Shown: in pieces, positions 31,347 through 41,900 of the stretch | Layout of the letters: the number at the start of each line of letters is the position of its first letter | Numbering within the stretch: position 1 is the first letter of the stretch | Assembly: GCF_027244095.1 (NCBI RefSeq) | Contig: NC_069662.1 | Span: 18,502,501 to 18,566,500, forward strand | Length of the DNA: 64,000 nucleotides | Origin: Hemicordylus capensis | Lineage: Eukaryota; Chordata; Lepidosauria; Squamata; Cordylidae | Direction: 5' to 3' | Translations under genes and position numbers: made by a program | The notes under the pieces: generated by a model | Database searches by the model: none | What the model saw: only the letters and a program-made list of their open reading frames with translations | Told to the model about the DNA's origin: nothing

Positions 31347-33245
31347 ATACTGCTGTGACGCCTTTAGTGGGTTCTTTGCGAATAAAATCTCCTGTATTCG
31401 GGCCGACTTGGACTCCACTATTTCTGCAGGGTCTGTGGGGGAGGTATCCAGCAATCCCTCTTGCAGTGTTAGGTTGGATCAGTTTCAATCTGTGACTCCT
31501 GATGACGTGGACAAGGTGCTTGGAGCGGTACGGCCTACCACTTGTTCTCTGGATCCTTGCCCAACCTGGCTGCTTTGATCTAGTGGAGAGATTGTTGGAG
31601 ATGGCCTAGTTAATATCATAAATGCATTGCTGGGGGAGGGTAGGGTGCCTCCTTGTTTGAAGGAGGCAATAGTTAGACCTCTTCTTAAGAAGCCTACCCT
31701 GGACCCCTCAGCGATGGATAGTTATAGGCCAATCTCCAATCTCCCCTGGCTGGGCAAGGTAATCGAGAGGGTGGTGGCTAACCAGCTCCAGGCGGTTTTG
31801 GAGGAAACTGATTATCTAGACCCATTTCAAACTGGCTTTAGAACGGGCTATGGGGTTGAGACAGCCTTGGTCGGCCTGATGGATGACCTTTACCAGGGAA
31901 TCGACAGAGGGAGTGTGACTCTGTTGGTCCTCTTGGATCTCTTGGCGGCGTTCGATACCATCGACCATGGTATCCTTCTGGGTCGCCTGGGGGAGTTGGG
32001 AATAGGGGGCACTGCTTTGCAGTGGTTCCGTTCCTATCTCTCAGGTAGATCCCAGATGGTGGAGCCTGGTGACAGTCACTCCTCAAAGCAGGAGCTGTTA
32101 TATGGAGTCCCTCAGGGCTCCATTCTGTCACCAATGCTTTTTAATATCTACATGAAACCACTGGGTGAGGTCATCAGGAGATTTGGTGCTGGGTGTTATC
32201 AGTATGCTGATGACACCCAAATCTACTTCTCCTTTTCATCTTCAGGAAATGGCACTCACTCTTTAAATGCCTGCCTACAGGCAGTAATGGGCTGGATGAG
32301 GGAGAACAAATTGAAGCTGAATCCAAGCAAGACGGAGGTGCTCATTGTGGGGGCTCAGAATCTGAGGAGTGAGTTAGATCTCCCTGTTCTGGATGGGGTT
32401 ACACTCCCCCAGAAGGAGCAGGTGCGCAGCTTGGGAGTACTCCTGGACCCAGGCCTCAGCCTGGTTTCTCAGGTGGAGGCCATGGCCAGGAGTGCTTTCT
32501 ATCAGCTTCGGCTGATTCGACAGCTGCGTCCATTCCTTGAAGAGGATGACCTCAAAACAGTGGTGCACCAGCTGGTAACCTCCCGGCTTGACTATTGCAA
32601 TGCGCTCTATGTGAGTCTGCCTTTGTACGTAGTTCAAAAACTTCAATTAGTTCAGAATGCGGTAGCCAGATTGGTCGCTGGGGCAACCTGGAGAGACCAT
32701 ATTACGCCTATTTTGAAACAACTGCACTGGCTGCCGATATGTTTCCGGGCAAAATACAAAGTGCTGGTGATTACCTTTAAAGCCCTGAACGGCTTAGGCC
32801 CGAGTTACCTTAGAGAGCGCCTTCTTCTGCGTGATCCCCACCGCACATTAAGGTCATCTGAGGAGGTCCGCCTCCAGTTACCACCAGCTCGTCTGGTGGC
32901 GACTCGGAGGCGGGCCTTCTCTATGGCTGCTCCGGGGCTGTGGAATGCACTCCCTGCGGAAATCCGTAATTTGAATTCTTTATTAGCCTTCAGGAGAGCC
33001 CTTAAAACGTATTTTTTTGGCCTGGCTTTCCAGGGTTTTTAAATTCTAACCCGATTTTGGGGCTTTTAATTACTGTAACTGTTTAATTGCTGTTTTAAAG
33101 TGTTTTTAAATTGTTAATTGTTGTTATATTGTTTTTAATTTGTTTTAGCTTTTCATTGTTTAAGTGGCTTGTTTTAATTGTAAACCGCCATGAGCCATTT
33201 TTGGAAGGGCGGTATATAAATCAAACAAACAAACAAACAAACAAA
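31347..33245 (+). mobile_element. L2 LINE, 5'-truncated with nearly intact RT
   Basis: About 1.9 kb of L2-clade LINE. The reading frame runs from about 31350 to the stop after 33042, broken only by one TGA at 31576-31578; downstream of it 471 codons are open (31627-33042). RT signatures in order are FQTGFRTGYGVETAL, a catalytic-Asp block LLDLLAAFDTIDH, GVPQGSILSPMLFNIY, YADD in YQYADDTQIYF, LKLNPSKTEVL and the C-terminal WNALPAEIR block. The 5' part (endonuclease and start of RT) is absent. The 3' UTR ends GAGCCATTTTTGGAAGGGCG then ATCAAACAAACAAAC. The open frame suggests a recent insertion. It is a mobile-element protein, not a host gene. Confidence 0.92.
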
Positions 33246-33383
33246 TACATGTCTCAGGACACTCAGTTTATGATGTTCAGCAGTTGATCAAAAGGCTGAA
33301 ATAAAGTCAAGGCATAGTGGTGATGGTTTTTTGTTTGTTTGTTTTACTAATTCCTAAGTAAGTAAGTGTAAATGACCTGTGAA

Positions 33384-33658
33384 CAGGGGCGTTGCTAGGT
33401 ACTTAAAAGATCCACAGCCCGGGCCTGTGGCCCCCCTTTTGATAATTAAACTCAATCACATCCCCTAAGAATAATTATGGTTTTGTTTTTTTTAAGTCTC
33501 TCATACTATAATAGAGCACCTATGAAGGTGGAAGCAGCAGGGAGTGAAGTGAGGCTAGGAGTTCCCTCCTTTGCTTTGTGCAGATGCCTCCACTGCTGCA
33601 CTTCCTTTCTGGAAGAGGTCATGAGATTTGAGGCTCTGAGAAATTCATTGGGGGCCAG
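33384..33658 (+). mobile_element. hAT derivative, uncertain right end
   Basis: Starts CAGGGGCGTTGCTAGGTAC, a hAT-like terminus resembling hAT-N2. A GGGGGCCAGTGCCCC segment near 33650 may be the other end. No matching duplication. Confidence 0.45.
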
Positions 33659-33659
33659 T

Positions 33660-33800
33660 GCCCCATTGATTGATGGATGGATTGATTGATTAAGTGCCTT
33701 CAAGTCGGTGTCCGACCACACAGATGGATTCTCTCCAGGATGATCTGCCTTTAACTTGGCCTTTAAGGTCTCTCAGTGGTACATTCACTGTTGTACCATG
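33660..33800 (-). repeat. LINE-like 3' tail, reverse
   Basis: An (ATTG)n run is followed by AAGTGCCTTCAAGTCGGTGTC and ATGGATTCTCTCCAGGATGA. Its complement CACCGACTTGAAGGCACTTA resembles the 3' end of the GCGCAGCGGG-type SINE, suggesting a LINE/SINE partner pair (possibly RTE/BovB-like, uncertain). Confidence 0.5.
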
Positions 33801-33889
33801 GGCCACTCACTCCTAATGATAAAAAAGTCAGCAAAAGTGGACAAAAATGTTGCTGAAACCACTTATCAAGGCAATGTGGTGTACATTTG

Positions 33890-34110
33890 CTTATTTATAA
33901 ATTTATATCCCACTCTTTCTCTGAGGAGCCCGGAGCAGTGTACATGGTTACATTTATTCTCACAACAACCCTGTGAGGTGGGTTAGGCTGACAGAGAAGT
34001 GGCTAGTCTAGAAACACCTAGTAAGTTTCATGGCTGAATGGGGATTTGGACTTGGGTTTCCCTGGCCCTTGTTCAACACCCTAACCACTACACTAGGAAC
34101 TAGGATAAGA
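33890..34110 (-). mobile_element. tRNA-derived SINE, reverse
   Basis: On + it runs TTTATATCCCACTCTTTCTC...CAACCCTGTGAGGTGGGTTAG...CACCCTAACCACTACAC, the complement of the TAGTGGTTAGGGTGTT-headed SINE. A forward tail fragment of the same type follows at 34125-34215. Confidence 0.75.
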
Positions 34111-34259
34111 GAAACATGAGTTTCACTAAGTGACCTTGGGCCAGTCACTGTCTCTCATCCCAGCCTGCCTCACAGGGTTGTTGCAAGAATAAAATGGGGA
34201 GGGGAAGAGAACCGTGTATATTGCTCCAGTGGGCGGGAGAATAACAATGTAATTAATAA

Positions 34260-34964
34260 AATAACTTCCTTATTTATATAACTGTATAAACAAGGAAGTA
34301 TGTTGTTATTCTCCCGCCCACCAGAGTCCAAATCCGGATTCAGCCTACCCCATTTATAATCAAAATTCCAATTGAATGATTTCATCATGGTTATAATTCT
34401 GATCATGTGAGGTCCAAATGTGACATGGAGGATGTGGGGGGAGGGTTTTCTACTTTTTGCTGAGTTTAAATTTATAGGAGCTGCTGTGTGTGTATATTAG
34501 TAAGATTGGGACCAGATCTCTGGGACAGGGGCAGAATGCTCTCCCTTTACCTTTCCCCAGTTTTTATTTTATTTTATTTATTTAACACTTTTGAATACTA
34601 ACCAAAACTTATGTCAACGTTAAAATTGCCTCCCTGAAGCAGCAGCTTTTGCAGTGAAGATCCCTAGCATAGGATCCACCCTATAGTTATTGTGAAAATG
34701 AATACAACTTACCCTGTTGGCAATTGCTCTCTGTTGCATGTTATTAAATCTAAAGGTAGTCTGCTGCAGTTCATTCTAGCACCTATTTCTTTTAGAAAGT
34801 TATTTCTATCCACAGTAGTTAGAGTAGTGTGTTCCAAATGTCGGATAACTTTGGTATGCTCTGTGTTCTGAATTGAAAAACTAAGTCACAGCTTTACTCT
34901 TATACCCCAAAGGTTAATTTATAGAGTGGGGGTGGGAGGGTGGGGTAGGGTGTCAATCTGAGCA
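34260..34964. other. No gene recognised
   Basis: A near-palindrome built on GTATATTGCTCCAGTGGGCGGGAGAATAAC and its complement around 34215-34325 is noted. Otherwise nothing assignable. Confidence 0.4.
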
Positions 34965-34969
34965 TTTCC

Positions 34970-35032
34970 AGCTGTTGTTGGACTACAACTCCCATCATCC
35001 CCAGCCAATGGCTTCAAGTTGGCTACCCCTGT
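34970..35032. mobile_element. Shrunken palindromic MITE
   Basis: Only one arm and part of the other remain: CCAGCTGTTGTTGGACTACAACTCC and GTTGGCTACCCCTG. Confidence 0.6.
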
Positions 35033-35446
35033 TATAGAGTGTGAAAGAGTAAGAATTTGGCTGTCTCAAAGGAGAGATTCTGCATTTCTCCACATAGTTA
35101 GAAGGAGGCAAGTCCATCATGGCAGGTGGGAATTCATGAGAGGGCCTCCTCTGATGCGAAGATGATGGGAAGTCAGGAGAAAACAGTATGTGAACATTTA
35201 AGGAAATTATAGGAAATAATTTATCTAGTAAAAATAACAGTATTTATTAAAATGGGGAGCAGACATACTAGATGGATGGAGTAGGAATATGGATTAGTAG
35301 AGGGATTAAAAATTGAAGGAAGGGATATGTATAGATTACTTTAGTCCAAAAATAGCAAACACAGGCAATTATAATTTATAATGGATGCATCTGTAGGCGT
35401 AAAGCTATTTAATTATAGTGTGTGTGTATATATGTATATGTAAGTG

Positions 35447-35451
<5 letters not shown>

Positions 35452-35497
<46 letters not shown>

Positions 35498-35565
35498 TGT
35501 GAACTGCCCTGAGCCATTTTGGAAGGGTGGTATATAAGTCTAATAAATAAATAAATAAACAAATA
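35452..35565 (+). repeat. (GT)n microsatellite plus L2-type tail
   Basis: A GT tract (35452-35492) runs into GTGAACTGCCCTGAGCCATT...GGAAGGGTGGTATATAAG and (AAAT)n, an isolated L2/SINE 3' tail. Confidence 0.8.
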
Positions 35566-35610
35566 TATGAATGAGGTGGAATAGTTTAGGTAATTTATTC
35601 CCAGAAATTG

Positions 35611-35611
35611 A

Positions 35612-35649
<38 letters not shown>

Positions 35650-35663
35650 TGATGATGATGATG
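35611..35663. repeat. (AAT)n/(GAT)n microsatellite
   Basis: Trinucleotide repeat that changes from AAT to GAT units. Confidence 0.95.
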
Positions 35664-35961
35664 AAAAAGGAACTATACATTGGGATATACATTTGATAGG
35701 ATTTAATTTATTGTATGTTTCTATTTGTGTTATTGTATTGATAGTTGGAATATGGTATACATTTACATGAAAATAAAAGAAAAAGCCTTCTTTGCATTGG
35801 CACCCTGCCTGTGGAATAACTTCCCTAATTTGGCACTGAGCATATATTCATTTTGGCAACAGGTGGAAACCTTTCTATTTAGTGGGTTTGTTTTGCTGAC
35901 TTCATGCTTTTATACTGCTGTTCTGTTTTGATAGTTGTTAGTGTTGTTATTAAATGTAATT

Positions 35962-36384
35962 CAGGGGCGTAGCAAGGTTGGCGTGGGATCAGAGACAAGA
36001 TTTTAAAATGCCCCCCCCCTCACTGAAGCTCAGCTCATGAAGTAAAGAAATCTTAAATGAGGCTGAATAGTGGTAACAAAAAGCATATATATATATATAT
36101 ATCTCCTATGTGCCACAATAGAACATCATTCTAAATTAATTTTTTTAAGGTTTTGTAAATTGTGGACGATGCAAGTCATTTAATGGTACTAAAGAAAGAC
36201 ATGCTGTTCTGGTAGCTCCAGGTCTTAACACTCACATCAATTTCGGAGGATGAATACAACTGAAGGAAGCCCGGGCAGGTGCGTGGCTGGGGGAGTCAGT
36301 CATGTGACTTGCCTCTGGGGGCCCCCCAAGGCAATGGGCCCCCAGACAACTGTCTCCCCTTGCCCTATTATAGTTACGCCCCTG
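35962..36384 (-). mobile_element. hAT-N1 element, copy 3 (423 bp)
   Basis: Ends CAGGGGCGTAGCAAGGTTGG and ATTATAGTTACGCCCCTG, with a perfect 8-bp duplication ATGTAATT (35954-35961 and 36385-36392). The best-preserved termini of the family. Confidence 0.97.
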
Positions 36385-36879
36385 ATGTAATTAAAGATAT
36401 TTAATAACAACAACAACAAAAGAGTTCTTAAAGTGGTTTACATGGTAAAAGGGCGGGGAGGGGGGCGCTTCTTGTACCCAAAGAGCTCACAGTCTAAACC
36501 TCACACATGGGAGACACCATCAGCAGCCACTGGAGGGTTGCTATGCTGACGTGAATAGGGACAATTTCTCTTCCCCTGCTAAGTGAAAGGCATCACTCTA
36601 CAAGGCATCTTTTTGCCTAGTTAGCTGGGGGTTAGCAGTTAATTGTTTTTATTGAGTGATTTAACATTACAGGCATTTGGGGGGGGGGGTTTGGTGAGCC
36701 AAGGCTTTGCATGAAGGGTGGGATATAAATGTTACAAAGGAGTGGCAATCCAGCTGATTCCAAAGCGGTTGAACCGTCTAGCCTCATCCAAAATGATGAG
36801 CAGAATAGGCCGAAGTGAATTGGAAGGAAGCAAGGCCAAGGCAGAGACCCGCCTCCAGGTAGCCTGCTCTGCAGATGGG

Positions 36880-37135
36880 TGCTTTCTGCTAACTGGGCAA
36901 AGAGGCATCTTTTGGACATAGTGATTCTCTTTCTTGCGCAGGGGGAGAGTAACTGGCCCCATCCACCCCCAGCACAGAACCACCAGTGACTGTTGCTGGT
37001 GTCTGTCTTATGTTTCTTTCTAGATTGTGAGCCCTTTGGGGACAGGGATCCATCTTATTTATCTGCTATTTCTCTCTGTAAAACCGCTTTGGAAACTTGT
37101 GTTGAAAAGCGGTATATAAATATTTTGTTGTTGTT
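36880..37135 (+). mobile_element. L2-tailed SINE
   Basis: TTTCTGCTAACTGGGCAAAGAGG head, CAGGGGGAGAGTAACTGGCCC, AGATTGTGAGCCCTTTGGGGA and a 3' end AAAGCGGTATATAAATATT. The tail variant differs from the 31005 copy. Confidence 0.75.
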
Positions 37136-37529
37136 CTGCTCACAGGAGCCTTTAATTACTGTAGTTAATTTCTCATGGCACACTATCAAGTCACTCATGC
37201 AGATAGTATGCATAAGCATTGTATGCCTTGACCACTGTTTGAGAAATCCTGCTGTAGTCTAAGCAGCCATTCACGACTAAGATGTTGTTTATAACAGCAT
37301 AGGGAGGCGTAGTAGGGTCAGGTCCAACTGGCGTGTCTGGTTTATCTGAGCCATGTGACATACATGCAGATGAAAGGGACTGGAAACTGCCCTTTAAAGG
37401 GTTCTTACTTTGATTAGGAGGTGGAAAGGGTGTCACACACGACACGGGTGGCTTCAGAAGCTTCTCCAATGCAGTGTGTAGCACTTCATTGGTACTAAAC
37501 AGAGATTAGACGGAGGGCCCTTTTTCTCT

Positions 37530-38270
37530 CTCTCTATCATAAGACTAGAATGCGTGAGCCAGCCAATGAAACTGATGGGCAGCAGAGCTGAGACAGGGAA
37601 AAAAAGTAAGTACCGCTTCACACAGTTCGACATGAACTATGAGCTAAGGATGCTGCTGTAGCTCAGTGGCCGAGCATCTGCTTTGCATGCAGAAGGCTGG
37701 TATCTCCAGGTCAGGCTGGGAAAGGCTCCTGCCTGGAACGTTGGAGAGCTGCTGCCAATCAGTGTGGACAGTATTGCACTAGATGGACCCATGGTCTGAA
37801 TCAGTAGAAGGCAGCTTCCTATATGCCTATGTAACTTATGGAATCCACTGTCTTAGATGCATTTTTATAAAGAGGATTAAACAAATTCATAAGGGGATAG
37901 CTCAGATTTATAATCTTATGAATCTTGAATTCACATAAGATAGCTTTTGCCAACAGCTAAGCAGGACCTCCAATAAAATTGTTTTTATTCTGTAAAATCA
38001 TGGTTTTTAATTCTGCTTTAATGTTTGTTATATTTTAAATTATGTACACTGCTTAGCGATACACACATCAGGCGGTATAGAAATATGATAAATATATAAA
38101 TAAAAGTTCAAAGGCAGCATACCCCTGAATATTAGGAACAAACAGCAGGAGCAGATCTTCATGGTCCTCTTGCAAGCTTCCTAGAAGCATTCATAGGAAA
38201 GAATATGCTGGGTGAGATGGAACTTGGGTCCAATCCAGCAGGGCCCATTCGTTGTTCTTATGAAACTTGA
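37530..38270 (+). mobile_element. CR1-like 3' end split by a Sauria SINE
   Basis: Begins TAGAATGCGTGAGCCAGCC...CTGATGGGCAGCAGAGC, continues after the SINE with TTATGGAATCCACTGTCTTAG, and ends AATCCAGCAGGGCCC...GTTCTTATG. Heavily decayed. Confidence 0.6.
37648..37835 (+). mobile_element. Sauria SINE
   Basis: GCTGCTGTAGCTCAGTGGC head with GAGCATCTGCTTTGCATGCAG, CGTTGGAGAGCTGCTGCCAA body and AAGGCAGCTTCCTATATGCC tail. The box B half is shortened. Confidence 0.85.
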
Positions 38271-38421
38271 AAATGTGCATACAGCACCTAAGCCCCCAAA
38301 AGGGCTGAGCAGGATTTCTGTTGGTTAGGTGTACAGGGTGTATGTGGATTTTTGGCCCTACTCATGCTGCCTTGTCCCCTGCTCCATTACTGAGCAAAAG
38401 AAGAATAAGCTAAGCAACAGG

Positions 38422-38682
38422 GGAGGCAGTGTGAGGAGGTGGACAGAGTGTGGACCAGGGAGGTTTGAGTTCGAATCCTTGTTTCTTGTCTATCTCCAAC
38501 ACTTTGATCTAGGGGTTTCAAACTGAGGCCCTCCACCTGTTGTTGGACTTCAGCTCCTATCATCCCCCCTCACAATGGTCAATAGTCAGGGAGGATAGGA
38601 CTTGTAGGCCAACATCCCCAGGAGGGCTGCAGCTTGAGATAACCTGCTCTAACCACTGCTAAGCCACACTGGCTCTCATCTG
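38422..38682 (+). mobile_element. tRNA-derived SINE remains around a MITE
   Basis: A forward head (GGCAGTGTGAGGAGGTGGACAG...GAGTTCGAATCC) precedes the MITE at 38510-38646. A reverse head (CTCTAACCACTGCTAAGCC) follows it. Confidence 0.55.
38510..38646. mobile_element. Palindromic hAT-type MITE, diverged
   Basis: TAGGGGTTTCAAACTGAGGCC and GGCTGCAGCTTGAGATAACC arms with a CCCCCCTCACAATGG centre, just upstream of the sulfotransferase gene. The flanking duplication is weak. Confidence 0.7.
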
Positions 38683-38728
38683 TCTCCTCACCTCACATCT
38701 AATTTTTTTTTTAAATTTCCCCTTGTAG

Positions 38729-38962
38729 AGAATTCATCTACATCTCCCAGCACAGAAGACCTTCATTTGAGCCCAGACTTACAGCCACCTGTTGCCAGTC
38801 ATTCCCATTATATGCCGGGGCCCAGGATGTTCAAGGAATATTTCCAGTATAAGGGGATCCGCTTTCCTCAAATCATCTATTCAGAACAAGTGCTACAGAT
38901 GGTGGAAAACAATTTCCAAGTTCGGGATGATGATATTTTCAATGTCACCTACCAGAAATCAG
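38729..38962 (+). CDS. SULT2B1: SULT2B1-like exon 1 (first coding exon)
   Basis: Acceptor-like T-rich tract ending TTGTAG at 38728; donor G|GTACAG at 38962/38963, phase 1. Coding is taken from ATG 38812 ([15 protein letters not shown]...). The segment 38729-38811 is either 5' UTR or an N-terminal extension, as it is open in the same frame. It ends in the PAPS loop TYQKSG. Confidence 0.88.
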
Positions 38963-41900
38963 GTACAGGACTCTTGCATTCCTTAGGGAGGGGTCAGTGA
39001 TGGCCGATAAAGTACCAGATTTTATGGGGCCAGGGGCCTTGGAGGCATTCAATATGGATTATGTGTCTACTACAATAGCTTAGGATACTTTTATCAAGTG
39101 CAGCTTCTTCCTTCATAATAGCAGCCTTGTTGGGACATTTTGTTGTACCTGAGCTCATACACACATATATACATGTACATGTGTTTGTGTGAATGACTGT
39201 ACCTGTATTCATTTTAAAAATGAGCCTGGGTACAAACCTGCTGAAATGCAGGATACTGATAAGCGTACTGCTGTATCTGTGTTCAAAATAACACGGGAGT
39301 TACTATATCTCCGTACAGAACTGTACCGGTATATGCTGTATACAGATTGTATGAGTGTTGAACACAATGGGGCTGTTCACATGACCTTGTGTGATTGGGC
39401 CGGCGGGGGTGGGGGGGCAGGCTGGATTCAATTTACCTTCCCCCAGACAACCGCTCACAGCTCTGAAGGCATGCAAGCCGCGTGCCCACATGACCAGCAC
39501 TGCTGGGAGCAGCACAGATGAACAGTATAACTGTTTCCAAAGTGCCCCCAGCTCACCCGGGTTGCCTCTGTGGTTGCCCCGGGACTGTGGAATGTACTTC
39601 CTGCTGAGATTAGAGCTGCTCCATCCCTGTTGACTTTTAAGAAACAACTAAAGACACATCTCTTCAGCTGAGCTTTTTAGTTAGTTGGTGTGTTTATGGC
39701 TATTTTAATCCGGTTTTATGTTTTAACTGTTAAATTCTTGGTTTGTTTTATGCTGTAAACTACCTGGAGACTTCGATAGTGGGTGGTATAAACATTTATT
39801 AAATAAATAATAATAAACATGGTGCTGCACTAGATGGACTTGGCTGTCGCCTACTGGGCAATCCTATAGTCAGGACTCTTGGGCTCCCAAGAGAGTTTAT
39901 GTTGGGACTGCTGTGCGGGGGAATTGAAAACGGAACTGTGATCCCACTTCCCTCTGGAATCAGTGGCGAATATAGGCACAGACCATGGGGCGGGGGTCTG
40001 TGGCCTCATGCCTCCTTGGGGGCCTCCAAATGCTCTGGGGGGCCTCCCCAGAGTCCCAATGCCCTGCCACTATTTCCCCTTTGCCGCCACCACTCTCCTG
40101 CTCCATTCCACTCACCCCCTGGTGGCAACAGCAGGCACAGCCAGGCCTCCTTGGGCCTGCAGACCAGCCTCCTCTGTCTGCACGCGTGCGCAGTAGGAGT
40201 TATGTCCACAGGATACGACACTCCATAACTCCTACTGCACACGCACGCAGACAGAGGAGGCTGGTCTGCAGGCCCAAGGAGGCCTGCCTGTGCCTGCTGT
40301 TGCCACCACAGGGGGGTAAATGGAGTGGAGCGGAGTGCAGCGGAGTGGATCAGGCGAGCGGCAGTGAAGGGGAAATAGTTGTGAGGGCTGGGTAGCAGTG
40401 GCGGGGCCGGGCAGCAGTGGTGCCGGCAGGTATGTATAAATAAATAAAGGTGGGACCCTTGCAGTGGGGGGCCCTCTGAAGCCATTCACCCTAAGGTCCT
40501 TGCGCCAAAAATACCTAGGTGCGCCTCTGTCCGGAATGCACCAAACTGTTAATTCTACCAAGCCATCACCCTCAAACGTTAGGCTTGGCCTTGCTAATTG
40601 TTAAGTGGGGTGGCCCCTTCATGAGGCAAGGTGAGATAGTCGTCTCAGGCTTATCAGAGAAGCTCTTTGGGAACAATTGAACTCTTTGCATGGAGTGCCT
40701 CTCCTCACTCTCCATAAAAAACTAAGTTGATTTATCTGGTCAAAACTGAAGGCCTTTATTAATGAAATTCAGTCTATCTACCATGGAGCACATCCAATTG
40801 TAGCAGGAGATTTTAATGCCCGAATCGGCCCTGATGATAATGGCATTTTTGCCAAATTCCAGCGGTGTCCACCGGCACGCAATATTCCCCACCCCCACTT
40901 ATTTCCAGATAATCTAAAGATGCTTTGGGGAAATTTTTCTGGCTTAAATCTCCTGCAGATTTTTAGTAGGGCTGATCTCCATCTGCTTAATGAGGCAATA
41001 GTGACAGACTTTCCAGCTGAATTTACCCACTGGGCGGGATCAAAACCTTTGCTCATTGATTATACAGCTGTATCCTGCAATTTAATATCTTATATTGGCG
41101 ATTTCCATATAATAAGCTGGCAAGAAAGCGACCACTTTCCAATGACTTTGACCATTGGTTGGAAGGGGCCAGTGCATCTTGATTCCTGTCAGGCCCTTAC
41201 TACCGAGGAGGAGACAGGTTTGCATAGATGAAATGGACCCTTTCCCAACAACATTGAGTCAATACCCTTTTAAACTCGCTGGAAGTCTGTAACTTACAGG
41301 CCACCCTAATTGCTCAGCATTTTGATGCTTTAGAATCTTCAGTGTTAGAGCAATATGATTGCCTCATTCAGTTATTTCATCCTGTGCTTGCTAACACATT
41401 ACCCATACCCAGTAAGACTGTAAAACCAACTTCTCGCGCTTGGTTTGGTTATGATTGCCAGGAGGCGAAAAGAAAGTTATTTCACGCATTTAAAACACAT
41501 GCCGAGGGCTCCCCCGCTTTCTCTTCCCAGACCCTTTTAGAAATGAAAAACCAGTATAAGAAACTATTAAGGAACAAGAAAATGCAGGCCACTAAGGTGG
41601 CTTGGGCTAACCTGATTGCTGCTTCTAAACTTAAGAACCAAGCTGGCTTCTGGTGCCTTGTCTTGCAATCCATTGTAAGAGGCCCTTCCAACTTTACCTC
41701 AGTTATCCCTGCTTGGGTGTGGGAGTGCCATTTTCAGGCATTATACAAACAGGAAGGCCCTCCTACAGTAAGATTAGAACTTGCCGTTGATCAATTGCCT
41801 GATTGGAACCCAGTCACCTCTTCTGAAATAGAGGGATTAGTTAAGAAGTTTAAGATGGGTAAGGCCCCAGGGATTGACCTTATTTCAATAGAGATTATAC

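Noticed and set aside
38963-39000. Continuation of exon 1 past 38962
   Set aside because: The frame stays open briefly, but the GTACAG donor phase matches the exon 2 acceptor and restores the SULT-conserved KSGT junction. Read-through gives unrelated residues and a stop.
39899-40561. Open frames up to 159 codons on both strands
   Set aside because: They fall on the two arms of the foldback hAT element and translate the arms in mirror fashion.
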